DNA from: an uncultured Ellagibacter sp.
Lineage (GTDB): Bacteria; Actinomycetota; Coriobacteriia; Coriobacteriales; Eggerthellaceae
Length of the DNA: 40,371 bases
Assembly: GCA_934661105.1 (NCBI GenBank)
Contig: CAKUIV010000003.1
Coordinates: 1 to 40,371 of the forward strand
Reading direction: 5' to 3'
Under the pieces are notes generated by a model. That model searched no databases, was not told the origin of the DNA, and worked only from the letters and a program-made list of their open reading frames with translations. The stretch's first letter is position 1; the number at the start of each line of letters is the position of its first letter. This document shows positions 1 through 6,442 of the stretch, in pieces. Made by a program: the position numbers and the translations under genes.

Positions 1-765
1 AGCGAGATCAGCGCGCCGACGCTCGAATGCATGCCTGCGGCGGGCATCACGCCCGCAAACCTTGCCCCGACGCGCACAGCGCGCCCGCAAACCTCCGTCT
101 GCTCGTTCGTCCAGGACAACTGCGGGATCGAGATGAGCCCCCTCTACGCAGGCCGGCTCTACCATTCGCGTTCGGTTATCTTCCTGCACGGCTATTTCGA
201 GGACCTCGAGCGGTGCTATCCGAATCAGTTCGACGACCTGTTCGACGCGTTCGCGAAGCCGTGGAGCGAGAACGCCTCGACCGCCATCTCCGATGCCCTC
301 GGGCGCTTCTCGGAACGTCGCAGCCTTGCCGTGGGCGGCCATCTCTACACGCGCGCGATCGTAGACGCTATGGTGTCCGAGCTCGCGGTTTCGCTCGCAG
401 CCGAGAAGAAGGCTGCCCTCGACGACGACTCGCCCGAAAACAGACGACTCGCGGAAGCGGCGCGCGCCCTCATCGAACAATCGATAGACGACGGGCAGCG
501 CATGGGGATAGACGAAGCCGCGCATCGCCTCTATGTAAGCCGCTCCAAGCTTTGCGCCGTCTTCAAGCGGCAAACGGGCGAGAGCATCGGCGCTTTCGCG
601 CGCAGACGGCGCATCGAGAGAGCAGAAGGCCTTCTCGCCGGCGGCACGCTTTCCGTGTCGGAAATCGCCGTGCGGCTCGGTTACCCTCGGCAATCGGCGT
701 TCGCCCAGGCGTTCAAACACGAGACCGGCTTGTCCCCTTCCGCGTGGCGCGAGCAAAGAAGGTAG
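1..765 (+). CDS. AraC-family transcriptional regulator (5' end cut by window edge)
   Basis: The reading frame is open from base 1 to the TAG at 763-765, so the true start probably lies outside the window; an internal ATG at 31 is not convincing. The last 100 residues form a typical AraC/XylS double helix-turn-helix: the first helix pair lies around 'IDEAAHRLYVSRSKL' and the second ends in the family signature 'ARLGYPRQSAFAQAFKHETG'-like stretch (here VRLGYPRQSAFAQAF) followed by 'LSPSAWR'. The upstream part would be the ligand or sensing domain but matches nothing I can name. It is a DNA-binding regulator in the cytoplasm; its target is unknown. The neighbour on the right is convergent, so there is no operon partner in view. 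Confidence 0.85.
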   Translation, partial: SEISAPTLECMPAAGITPANLAPTRTARPQTSVCSFVQDNCGIEMSPLYAGRLYHSRSVIFLHGYFEDLERCYPNQFDDLFDAFAKPWSENASTAISDALGRFSERRSLAVGGHLYTRAIVDAMVSELAVSLAAEKKAALDDDSPENRRLAEAARALIEQSIDDGQRMGIDEAAHRLYVSRSKLCAVFKRQTGESIGAFARRRRIERAEGLLAGGTLSVSEIAVRLGYPRQSAFAQAFKHETGLSPSAWREQRR

Positions 766-782
766 CTCGCGCCACGCGGAAG
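737..782 (+). terminator. Perfect 18-bp hairpin spanning the araC-type gene stop
   Basis: The arms 737-754 and 765-782 are exact reverse complements (18 bp, GC-rich) with a 10-base loop, 755-764. The stop codon at 763-765 sits in the loop and at the base of the second arm, so the hairpin starts inside the coding region. There is no uridine run directly after it, so it may work as a transcript 3' stabiliser or pause site, or together with the next hairpin. Confidence 0.6.
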
Positions 783-796
783 CCCGAAAATCGAGA

Positions 797-835
797 AAGG
801 CCCGCGCTCCTCATGCTTCGAGGGACGCGGGCCTT
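797..835. terminator. Bidirectional hairpin between convergent genes
   Basis: A 10-bp inner stem (797-806 with 826-835, reading AAGGCCCGCG and its complement) lies between the convergent araC-type and glycosyltransferase genes. An outer exact 12-bp pair (781-792 with 849-860) could close around it. On the minus strand the hairpin is followed by a T-rich stretch (CTTTCTCGATTTT), which suits termination of the glycosyltransferase transcript. Confidence 0.6.
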
Positions 836-885
836 GATGGTTCGGATGGATTTTCGGGCTTTCCGGCCGAAAGCGGTTGCGCCCG

Positions 886-2208
886 TTACTTCTCGGCAGG
901 CAGAGACGAGCTTCCCGCCTCGGAGAACTGCTCGACATCGACCGAGATGCTGTGCTTGATAGGCTTCCACTGGCACTTCTTCACGAGCGCCACGAGCGCG
1001 ATCGGCACGTAGGTCAGCATGAAGAACGGGAAGGTGAACATGTAGAGCACCTTCTTGCGGGTGGTGGAATGGATGGAGTCCCATTCGACGAACGTGGTGA
1101 GCACGCCGAAGAGGAACATGAACATAAGGTAGTTGAACAGGCAGAAGAAGATCGACGAGACGGAGCTCGCGATCATGACGCCCGTCGACATGGCGCCCGA
1201 GAGCGCGAGCACGATGATGATGGCGTTGAACACGACCGACACGATGGTGAGCAGCATGCCCGGCGCGATGGTCATGAGCATGTCGTAGCAGGCGAAGCGG
1301 GAGCCTTTCGGGTTGGTGAAGATGCCCTTCGCAAGGCGCGCGCCGTAGTGCCAGAACACCTGGTAGAAGCCCTTCGCCCAGCGGAAACGCTGGTTCCACG
1401 AATCGCGGAAGGTAACCGGCTGCTCGTCGTAGAGGATGGCGGTCGGGGTGTAGGAGATGCGGATGCCCTCCAAGATGCTGTTCGCGGAGAATTCGATGTC
1501 CTCGGTGAGCAGATGCCACTTCCAGCCGTCATTCTTCTCGATGATGTCGGCGGAGATGAAGAATCCCGTTCCCGAGACGGCGCACGAGGTGTTGAGCGTG
1601 AGGCGCGCCTGGCTCAAGAACTTCGCCTCGCGCAGAAACCACACCGCATAGCCCGCGGAAATCCAGTTGGAGTCGTAGTTCTTGGAGTTGCGGTAGCTCG
1701 TGGAGGCCTTCGCGCCGTTGTCGAAGGTCTTGTTCATCTCGCGGAAGTAGTTCACGTCGAGCACGTTGTCGGCGTCGAACACGAAGTACGCCTCGTAGCC
1801 GCGGTCGGCGTACTGCGAGCGGATGATCTTGAACCCGTAGTCGAGCGCGTAGCCCTTGCCCACCTGCTCGGTGTTGAAGCGCTTGAACACGATCGCGCCC
1901 GCCTCGCGTGCGACGTCGGCGGTGTCATCGGTGCAGTTGTCGGCGATGACGAACACGTCGATGAGCTCGGCCGGGTAGTTCTGCACCTTGATGGAGTGGA
2001 TAAGGTCGCCGATGACGGCGCTCTCGTTGCGCGCCGAGACGACGGCCGCGAAGCGATGGTTCTTCTTCGCGACGAGCGTCTTCGGCTTGCGCGTCAGGAC
2101 GACGAGCACGTAGTACAGCTGATACGTATAGCAAACGGTGAATGTGATGAATACGCAGAAGTTGAAGACATCGATGAACGATATCTGCGAGAAGAATTGG
2201 TCGAACAC
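886..2208 (-). CDS. Membrane GT2-family glycosyltransferase
   Basis: This 440-residue processive-type family 2 glycosyltransferase transfers sugar from a nucleotide sugar at the inner face of the membrane. An N-terminal membrane segment (about residues 10-38) precedes the catalytic domain. The metal/nucleotide motif is FDADN (145-147 DAD), the catalytic-base motif is TED (235-237), and the acceptor motif of processive enzymes is QRFRW (273-277). Several hydrophobic segments fill residues 310-410. This is the arrangement of cellulose, hyaluronan and poly-GlcNAc synthase relatives; the product cannot be read from the sequence. The start is GTG at 2208 behind AGGGG. It stands alone, with no other polysaccharide genes in view, and has its own TATAAT-type promoter upstream. 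Confidence 0.85.
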   Translation of the reverse strand: MFDQFFSQISFIDVFNFCVFITFTVCYTYQLYYVLVVLTRKPKTLVAKKNHRFAAVVSARNESAVIGDLIHSIKVQNYPAELIDVFVIADNCTDDTADVAREAGAIVFKRFNTEQVGKGYALDYGFKIIRSQYADRGYEAYFVFDADNVLDVNYFREMNKTFDNGAKASTSYRNSKNYDSNWISAGYAVWFLREAKFLSQARLTLNTSCAVSGTGFFISADIIEKNDGWKWHLLTEDIEFSANSILEGIRISYTPTAILYDEQPVTFRDSWNQRFRWAKGFYQVFWHYGARLAKGIFTNPKGSRFACYDMLMTIAPGMLLTIVSVVFNAIIIVLALSGAMSTGVMIASSVSSIFFCLFNYLMFMFLFGVLTTFVEWDSIHSTTRKKVLYMFTFPFFMLTYVPIALVALVKKCQWKPIKHSISVDVEQFSEAGSSSLPAEK

Positions 2209-2234
2209 CAGCCCTGCCCCTTACAACTTGTGGC

Positions 2235-2275
2235 CGCCCGCGCAAACGGGCGAACTTTGCCGCACCGGCGCATGC
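2235..2275 (-). promoter_or_regulatory. Structured 5' leader of the glycosyltransferase gene
   Basis: Two short GC-rich hairpins lie between the likely transcription start and the GTG start: one pairs CGCCCG with CGGGCG around 2235-2251, the other pairs GCACCGGC with GCCGGCGC (one G-U) around 2260-2280. I do not recognise a riboswitch class. Confidence 0.3.
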
Positions 2276-2300
2276 CGGCGCTTTCCTACAAACCTTCTGG

Positions 2301-2329
2301 ATTATAGCGAGCGGGCGCGCCTTTGTGCA
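2301..2329 (-). promoter_or_regulatory. Promoter of the GT2 gene
   Basis: On the minus strand a perfect TATAAT (2306-2301) lies 17 bases from TGCACA (2329-2324; 4 of 6 matches to TTGACA). It predicts a start near 2294 and a leader of about 85 bases. The -35 box lies inside the left arm of a larger inverted repeat (2320-2329 with 2386-2395). Confidence 0.55.
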
Positions 2330-2395
2330 GGGTACACGCGGCGGACGGCGCGCTTGACGCCCTTTCCCAAGGTAAAAGGGCGGTTTGCACAAAGG
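2320..2395. repeat. Two-level inverted repeat upstream of the GT2 promoter
   Basis: The outer arms CCTTTGTGCA (2320-2329) and TGCACAAAGG (2386-2395) are exact complements. Inside them CGCCCTTT (2358-2365) pairs with AAAGGGCG (2375-2382). The rest of the 331-base gap 2209-2539 holds the GT2 leader and the MATE terminator, and no convincing gene. Confidence 0.5.
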
Positions 2396-2495
2396 TTCTG
2401 CATACCGTCTTCATATTACCCGAAGGTTACTCCCCTTTGCCGTCTTGACCCTGCAGGCGCCCCGAGCGTTGCGCCGTTCCGAATCGCACACCAGT

Positions 2496-2526
2496 GCGCC
2501 CCGGAGTCCGCATGCCCTCGGGGCGC
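2496..2526 (-). terminator. Hairpin downstream of the MATE gene
   Basis: GCGCCCCG (2496-2503) pairs with CGGGGCGC (2519-2526), just past the MATE stop codon at 2540. No uridine run follows, so termination may be weak or factor-dependent. Confidence 0.45.
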
Positions 2527-2539
2527 GCCCGCGTCCGCC

Positions 2540-3871
2540 TTACGCGTAGCCGTACTGCTTGCGCAAGCCCACGAGGAAGCAACTCGTCAGGACGACCGAG
2601 GCGATTTCGGCCACCACGATCGAGAACCAGATGCCGTCGGCGCCGAGGACGAGCGGCAAGAGGAGCACCGCACCGCACTCGAAGACGAGCGTCCGCAGAA
2701 ACGCGATGAGCGCCGAGACGAGCCCGTTGTTGAGCGCCGTGAAGAACGACGAGCCGAACAGGCTCACGCCTGCGAAGACGAAGGCGAGCGAGTACTCGTT
2801 GAGCGCGCCGACCGTCATGTCGACAAGCGCCGCGTCGTAGCCGACGAACAGCATGGCGAGCGGACGTGCGAGAAGACGGGTGAGCACCGTGACAAGGACG
2901 CCTCCCACCGCCATGACGCCGATGCTCTTCCTGAACAGCCCCTTGAGTTCGGGGGTGTTCTTCGCGCCGTAGTTGTAGCTCACGATCGGGGACACCCCAA
3001 CGGAAAATCCCATGAACAGCGAGAGGAGTATCCACGCAGCGTACTGGATGATGCCGTACACGGCCACGCCGTCGGCCCCGATGTAGGCCATGAGCTGGTA
3101 GTTGTAGAGCATGGACACGAGCGACATGGAGATGTTGGCCACGAGCTCGGACGACCCGTTCACGCACGCGCGACCGAGCGCGCGGACGTCGGCGACGGGC
3201 TTGCCGAGGCGCAGCGAGCTTTCGTTCCGGCATGCGAAATAGATAAGCGGAATGCCGCCCCCTACGAACTCGCTTGCCGCCGTAGCCGCCGCAGCACCCG
3301 CAAGCCCCCAGCCGAAGCCGACGATGAACAGCGCATCGAGGGCGATATTGGCAACGCCCGCCGCAACGATGACGGCGAGCCCCACCTTCGGTTTGCCCGC
3401 GGCGGTGAGAAAGCTCTGAAACGATTCCTGCAGCATGAGAAACGGCAGCGAGAATGAAAGGATGCCGCCGTAGACGACGCATTCCTCGAGGAGATCGCCC
3501 GTGGCGCCGAACGCCATGGCGACTGGGCGCACGATGAGCAGGCACACGATGCCGCAGACGATGCCCACCCCAAGCGTCACGTAGACGATGAGCGAGAACA
3601 ACCCGCGTGCGCGCTTGTCCGCGCCCTCCCCCATCGTTTTCGCGACGAGCGCGGTGCCGCCGGTGCCGAACATGAAGCCGAGGGCGCCGAGCATCATGAG
3701 CAAGGGGTAGATGAGGTTCAGGGCGGAAAAGGCTTCCTTGCCGACGAAGTTCGACACGAACAGCCCGTCGACCACGCCGTAGATCGAGGTGAAGATCATC
3801 ATCGCGGCGGTCGGGGCGGTGAAGCGCAAGAGGCGGCCGAGCGTGAAGTGGTCGGAGATCTGGATAGCCAC
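2540..3871 (-). CDS. MATE-family multidrug/cation efflux transporter
   Basis: A 443-residue polytopic membrane protein of the MATE (multidrug and toxin extrusion) family, NorM/DinF-like, that couples export of organic cations or metabolites to an Na+ or H+ gradient. About twelve hydrophobic segments fall in two repeated halves; the opening 'FTAPTAAMMIFTSIYGVVDGLFVSN' region is typical (conserved Pro and Asp in helix 1). The start is a GTG at 3871 whose G is also the last base of the upstream marR stop (TAGTG), so the two genes are translationally coupled. An open frame runs farther upstream through marR but has no reason to be used. Regulation by the neighbouring MarR protein is very likely. 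The substrate is unknown. Confidence 0.9.
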   Translation of the reverse strand: MAIQISDHFTLGRLLRFTAPTAAMMIFTSIYGVVDGLFVSNFVGKEAFSALNLIYPLLMMLGALGFMFGTGGTALVAKTMGEGADKRARGLFSLIVYVTLGVGIVCGIVCLLIVRPVAMAFGATGDLLEECVVYGGILSFSLPFLMLQESFQSFLTAAGKPKVGLAVIVAAGVANIALDALFIVGFGWGLAGAAAATAASEFVGGGIPLIYFACRNESSLRLGKPVADVRALGRACVNGSSELVANISMSLVSMLYNYQLMAYIGADGVAVYGIIQYAAWILLSLFMGFSVGVSPIVSYNYGAKNTPELKGLFRKSIGVMAVGGVLVTVLTRLLARPLAMLFVGYDAALVDMTVGALNEYSLAFVFAGVSLFGSSFFTALNNGLVSALIAFLRTLVFECGAVLLLPLVLGADGIWFSIVVAEIASVVLTSCFLVGLRKQYGYA

Positions 3872-4398
3872 TAGCAGCCGCCCTTCCCCGCCGTGGGAGA
3901 CACGCGCGATCCGGGAATCTCCGAGAATCGCAGGCGAAGCGCGCGGGTGTAGCGGCGCAGAAGCGCGAGCGCCTGCGCCTGGCCCTCTTCGCCCAAGTCG
4001 GCGAGCGCGGCCTGCTCGGCGGCGATGACCGGCACGACCGCCCGAGCGGCAAGCGAGGCGCCCGCCTCCGTCAGCTTCACGACGGAGACGCGCCCCTCGC
4101 GCGAAAGCGACACCACGCCTTCGCGCGCAAGCTTGTGGATGGAGCTGTTCACGGTCTGCTTCCCCACGCACATCTGCTCGCAGATGTCGCGCTGCGATAT
4201 CCCCTTGTCGCCCGCAAGGTAGATGGAGTACAGGATGTCCCACGCGCTTTCCGACAGCCCGAACGACGCCGCGATGTCGCGGTACAGCTCACCCGACTCG
4301 CGCCAGAAGCCGTCTATCGCCTCGTGCGGCGTGCCGGCGAGCGCCTCGCCCGGCGAACAGGAGGCCGCACGAGGCGCCGCGTTCTCGTTGAGTTCCAT
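3871..4398 (-). CDS. MarR-family transcriptional repressor
   Basis: A winged-helix regulator of 175 residues from the ATG at 4398, chosen for its GAGGGA Shine-Dalgarno; an in-frame ATG at 4461 adds 21 residues, lacks a good ribosome site and would sit inside an operator. The central segment 'ISQRDICEQMCVGKQTVNSSIHKLAREGVVSLSREGRVSVVKLTEAG' is the MarR recognition helix and wing. Its stop overlaps the MATE start by one base, so the pair is one operon. Two copies of a 16-bp palindrome in its own promoter point to autorepression and co-control of the exporter. The inducer is unknown. The N-terminal tail is rich in Ala and Cys. Confidence 0.9.
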   Translation of the reverse strand: MELNENAAPRAASCSPGEALAGTPHEAIDGFWRESGELYRDIAASFGLSESAWDILYSIYLAGDKGISQRDICEQMCVGKQTVNSSIHKLAREGVVSLSREGRVSVVKLTEAGASLAARAVVPVIAAEQAALADLGEEGQAQALALLRRYTRALRLRFSEIPGSRVSPTAGKGGC

Positions 4399-4462
4399 GA
4401 ATCCCTCGATTCCAAGCTCCCCGCCAAGACGCGTGCGGCATGCGGCGCAGGAGCTTTTCATA

Positions 4463-4478
4463 AGTCCGATTTCGTACT
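4463..4478. promoter_or_regulatory. MarR operator, start-proximal copy
   Basis: AGTCCGATTTCGTACT is a 16-bp near-palindrome: half-site AGTCCGA, two-base centre, then TCGTACT with one mismatch to the perfect complement. It covers the predicted transcription start of marR-MATE on the minus strand. Confidence 0.7.
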
Positions 4479-4484
4479 TTTGCG

Positions 4485-4512
4485 ATTATAGTCCGAAATC
4501 GGACTTATGCAA
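4485..4512 (-). promoter_or_regulatory. marR-MATE promoter
   Basis: On the minus strand TTGCAT (4512-4507), a 16-base spacer and a perfect TATAAT (4490-4485) predict a start near 4478. Both palindromic operators overlap it, one in the spacer and one at the start point. Confidence 0.7.
4490..4505. promoter_or_regulatory. MarR operator, spacer copy
   Basis: AGTCCGAAATCGGACT consists of perfect 7-bp half-sites around a two-base centre, placed between the -35 and -10 boxes. It repeats the site at 4463-4478, 27 bases away, so together they also form a 16-bp exact inverted repeat (4459-4474 with 4494-4509). Confidence 0.75.
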
Positions 4513-4578
4513 GCGATTCACGACCCGCTCACAAAAGCGCGCGGCCCAGGTTCCCTCGACGGCCGCACTTCGCTTAAG

Positions 4579-4613
4579 CGATGCGCCCGCAACGTGCGCG
4601 CATCGAGTATCAT
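4579..4613 (+). promoter_or_regulatory. Hairpin and possible -10 element before pyrE
   Basis: CGATGCGC (4579-4586) pairs with GCGCATCG (4598-4605), followed by TATCAT at 4608-4613. No clear -35 box matches, and no PyrR-binding or other pyrimidine-sensing element is recognisable, so the regulatory meaning is open. Confidence 0.3.
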
Positions 4614-4674
4614 GGACGAGGCATGAGGGAAAGCTGCGCCACATGCAGCTCGGAACAGCGGCGGAAGGAAGCCC

Positions 4675-5355
4675 ATGGAAGACTACAAGAAGGAATTCAT
4701 CGAGTTCATGGTGGAAAGCCACGTGCTCAAGTTCGGCGAGTTCACCCTGAAAAGCGGCCGCAAGTCGCCGTTCTTCATGAACGCGGGCGCCTATGTGACG
4801 GGTGACCAGCTGCATCGGCTGGGCCTGTACTACGCACGCGCGATCCATGACAACTTCGGCCTCGACTTCGACGTTGTGTTCGGGCCCGCCTACAAGGGCA
4901 TCCCACTGTCCGTCGTCACCGCGATGGGCCTGCACGAGCTGTACGGCAAGGAAGTGAAGTACTGCTCGAACCGCAAGGAAGCGAAGGACCACGGCGAAGG
5001 CGGCAACCTGCTTGGACATGTGCTCGAAGACGGCGACCGTGTGGTGATGGTCGAGGACGTGACCACCTCCGGCAAGTCGATCGACGAGACCTACCCCATC
5101 ATCACGAGCGCGGCGAACATCGAGGTAAAGGGCCTCATGGTGTCGCTCAACCGCATGGAAGTGGGCAAAGGCGGCGTGAAGTGCGCCTGCGACGAGGTGT
5201 CCGAGAAGTACGGCTTCCCCGCGGCGAGCATCGTGAACATGGCGGAAGTGACCGAGTACCTGCATAACCGCGAGGTGCAGGGAGAAGTGGTCATCGACGA
5301 TGCCATCAAGTCCTCGATCGACGCTTACTACGAGCAATGGGGCGCGAAGGAATAG
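4675..5355 (+). CDS. pyrE: Orotate phosphoribosyltransferase
   Basis: Converts orotate and PRPP to orotidine 5'-phosphate, step five of de novo UMP synthesis, in the cytosol. The 226-residue length is normal for PyrE. The PRPP-binding loop 'VVMVEDVTTSGKSI' near residues 121-134 is the type I phosphoribosyltransferase signature with its adjacent acidic pair (here ED), and 'LKSGRKSPFFMNAG' near residue 25 is the typical OPRTase N-terminal orotate/PRPP segment. ATG 4675 follows GGAAGGAA at ideal spacing. It is monocistronic: the upstream marR diverges and a hairpin plus a tRNA lie downstream. Other pyrimidine genes are not in the window. Confidence 0.95.
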   Translation: MEDYKKEFIEFMVESHVLKFGEFTLKSGRKSPFFMNAGAYVTGDQLHRLGLYYARAIHDNFGLDFDVVFGPAYKGIPLSVVTAMGLHELYGKEVKYCSNRKEAKDHGEGGNLLGHVLEDGDRVVMVEDVTTSGKSIDETYPIITSAANIEVKGLMVSLNRMEVGKGGVKCACDEVSEKYGFPAASIVNMAEVTEYLHNREVQGEVVIDDAIKSSIDAYYEQWGAKE

Positions 5356-5375
5356 CGTCGGGGGTATCTCGCTTC

Positions 5376-5411
5376 GCTGGAGGCGGGAAGCCGATGTTTT
5401 TCGCCTCCAGC
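5376..5411 (+). terminator. Likely pyrE terminator
   Basis: GCTGGAGGCG (5376-5385) pairs exactly with CGCCTCCAGC (5402-5411). An outer partial pairing of GGGGTAT with ATAGCCCC extends it, and TTTT follows at about 5424-5427. Confidence 0.55.
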
Positions 5412-5424
5412 TTCAATAGCCCCT

Positions 5425-5452
5425 TTTCAACACGCGGAGATTCGGATACGAT
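5425..5452 (+). promoter_or_regulatory. Candidate tRNA-Thr promoter
   Basis: TTTCAA (5425-5430), a 16-base spacer and TACGAT (5447-5452) give a predicted start about 12 bases before the mature tRNA. Confidence 0.45.
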
Positions 5453-5471
5453 AAGAAATCGCATCGCGTAT

Positions 5472-5546
5472 GCCGGCGTGGCTCAACGGTAGAGCAACTG
5501 ATTTGTAATCAGTAGGTTGCGGGTTCGATTCCTGCCGCCGGCACCA
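5472..5546 (+). tRNA. tRNA-Thr (anticodon TGT), CCA encoded
   Basis: All arms pair. The acceptor is GCCGGCG (5472-5478) with CGCCGGC (5536-5542). The D stem is GCTC/GAGC. The anticodon stem ACTGA/TCAGT encloses the loop TTTGTAA with anticodon TGT at 5504-5506 (reads ACA and probably other ACN codons). The T arm contains GGGTTCGATTC. Discriminator A5543 is followed by a genome-encoded CCA at 5544-5546. Confidence 0.97.
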
Positions 5547-5557
5547 GAGTTTTCGCA

Positions 5558-5595
5558 GGTCACGGGCTTTATTTCGCCCGTGACCTTTTTCTTTT
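5558..5595 (+). terminator. Rho-independent terminator of tRNA-Thr
   Basis: GGTCACGGGC (5558-5567) and GCCCGTGACC (5576-5585) form a perfect 10-bp stem with an 8-base loop, followed by TTTTTCTTTT. Confidence 0.9.
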
Positions 5596-5614
5596 CCGAA
5601 ACAGGTTCGCTCCG

Positions 5615-5636
5615 TTTGGTCACGATTTGGTCACGA
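5615..5636. repeat. Perfect tandem 11-mer next to tRNA-Thr
   Basis: TTTGGTCACGA occurs twice back to back (5615-5625, 5626-5636). It lies 70 bases downstream of the tRNA 3' end, in a gene-free gap of about 110 bases before the uspA stop. It could be scar sequence from a past integration at the tRNA, but no integrase is present. Confidence 0.5.
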
Positions 5637-5708
5637 CGGGGCAAAAGCGAAGGACTTGGGAAACAGTTCGAGTCGGTTCCCCGGCCTTTCACGCATCTTA
5701 GAACCCGG

Positions 5709-6179
5709 CTATTCCTTCACCACAAGCACCGGCACCTGCGCTTCTTTCAGAACGAAGCTGCTCACGCTGCCCAAGATGCCGCGCAAACCACCCAGCCCGC
5801 GCGACCCCATGATGACGAGGTCGATGTTATGCCCAGCCGCATAGGCAACGATCTGCACGCCGATATTCGTCTCGTTGAGCACTTCGATGCGGACGGCGTT
5901 CATAAGCCCGCGCGTCGCAAGGCGGACCTTGCGGGACAGGCGCTCCTCCGCCTCGCGCTCGGCCTCTTCGAACGCCTGGCGCATCCCCTCGGGAACGGCG
6001 GCCTGCGAAGAGCCCCCTTGGAGCTTCTCGATGACGATATGCTCGATGTCGACCACCGAGACGACGTGGAGCGCAAGCCCCGGGTCCTCTTTGGCGTAGC
6101 GCGCCGCCTCCGCGAGCGCCGCGTCGGCCGAGGCCGACCCGTCGTACGGGACCAAAACATTGTCGTAAAGCATTCCCAT
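5709..6179 (-). CDS. Universal stress protein (UspA family)
   Basis: A single Usp domain of 156 residues, of the ATP-binding subclass. The N-terminal strand 'NVLVPYDGS' carries the nucleotide-contacting Asp. The C-terminal loop 'GSRGLGGLRGILGSVSSFVLKEAQVPVLVV' (residues about 122-154) fits the ATP-binding G-2x-G-9x-G-S/T pattern. Such small cytosolic proteins dimerise and help cells survive starvation and stress; their molecular role is not fixed. Start ATG 6179 (MGMLYDN); the second Met is also possible. It is monocistronic, with its own promoter at 6282-6310 and a hairpin in its leader. Confidence 0.9.
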   Translation of the reverse strand: MGMLYDNVLVPYDGSASADAALAEAARYAKEDPGLALHVVSVVDIEHIVIEKLQGGSSQAAVPEGMRQAFEEAEREAEERLSRKVRLATRGLMNAVRIEVLNETNIGVQIVAYAAGHNIDLVIMGSRGLGGLRGILGSVSSFVLKEAQVPVLVVKE

Positions 6180-6253
6180 CCTCCTTTTGCGTTTCGCCCT
6201 CCCGCAAAGGAAAAGGCGCTGCCGTGTTCAAGCCGTTCGATGAGGTGCGAGAA

Positions 6254-6310
6254 GGAATCGCCGTGCGATTCCGTTGATTGGAGTATGACGTTCAACAAGT
6301 CCGCAATCAA
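6254..6310 (-). promoter_or_regulatory. uspA promoter and leader hairpin
   Basis: On the minus strand TTGATT (6310-6305), a 17-base spacer and CATACT (6287-6282) predict a start near 6275. Right after it GGAATCGC (6254-6261) pairs exactly with GCGATTCC (6265-6272), giving the transcript a capping hairpin. Confidence 0.5.
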
Positions 6311-6378
6311 GCGTTCAACCTGGGAAAAGTCAGATTTCGAGCAGACGTTTTCCCTGATGGGCCGCACAGCTTCAGCAA

Positions 6379-6408
6379 TTGACAACATTTGTTCGTGTTC
6401 GCTACAAT
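6379..6408 (+). promoter_or_regulatory. Strong promoter of the radical SAM/DUF4130 operon
   Basis: A perfect TTGACA (6379-6384), an 18-base spacer and TACAAT (6403-6408) predict a start near 6415. An inverted repeat wraps the -10 box: ATTTGTTCG (6387-6395) with CGAACAAAT (6412-6420), and inside it GTTCGCT (6397-6403) with AGCGAAC (6410-6416). Confidence 0.75.
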
Positions 6409-6411
6409 AAG

Positions 6412-6425
6412 CGAACAAATATTCG
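6412..6425. promoter_or_regulatory. SOS-box-like operator (LexA/DinR type)
   Basis: CGAACAAATATTCG matches the Bacillus-type SOS box CGAACRNRYGTTCG, as I recall it, at 13 of 14 positions (A instead of G at position 10). It sits over the predicted transcription start, where a repressor would block RNA polymerase. The gene families behind it are annotated as DNA repair or modification proteins, which fits. That LexA binds here is an inference. Confidence 0.6.
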
Positions 6426-6442
6426 AACGAACGGATGTGCTG

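Noticed and set aside
2209..2539. A small gene in the gap between GT2 and MATE
   Set aside because: No frame has a start with a ribosome site and a plausible protein; the gap is explained by a promoter, leader, inverted repeat and terminator.
4579..4674. A PyrR-type or uridine-sensing leader before pyrE
   Set aside because: Only one short hairpin is present, without a recognisable PyrR anti-antiterminator pattern.
5483..5692. A minus-strand frame encoding a peptide ending RNLLITNQLLYR
   Set aside because: It is the antisense translation of tRNA-Thr and its terminator, a well-known spurious protein.
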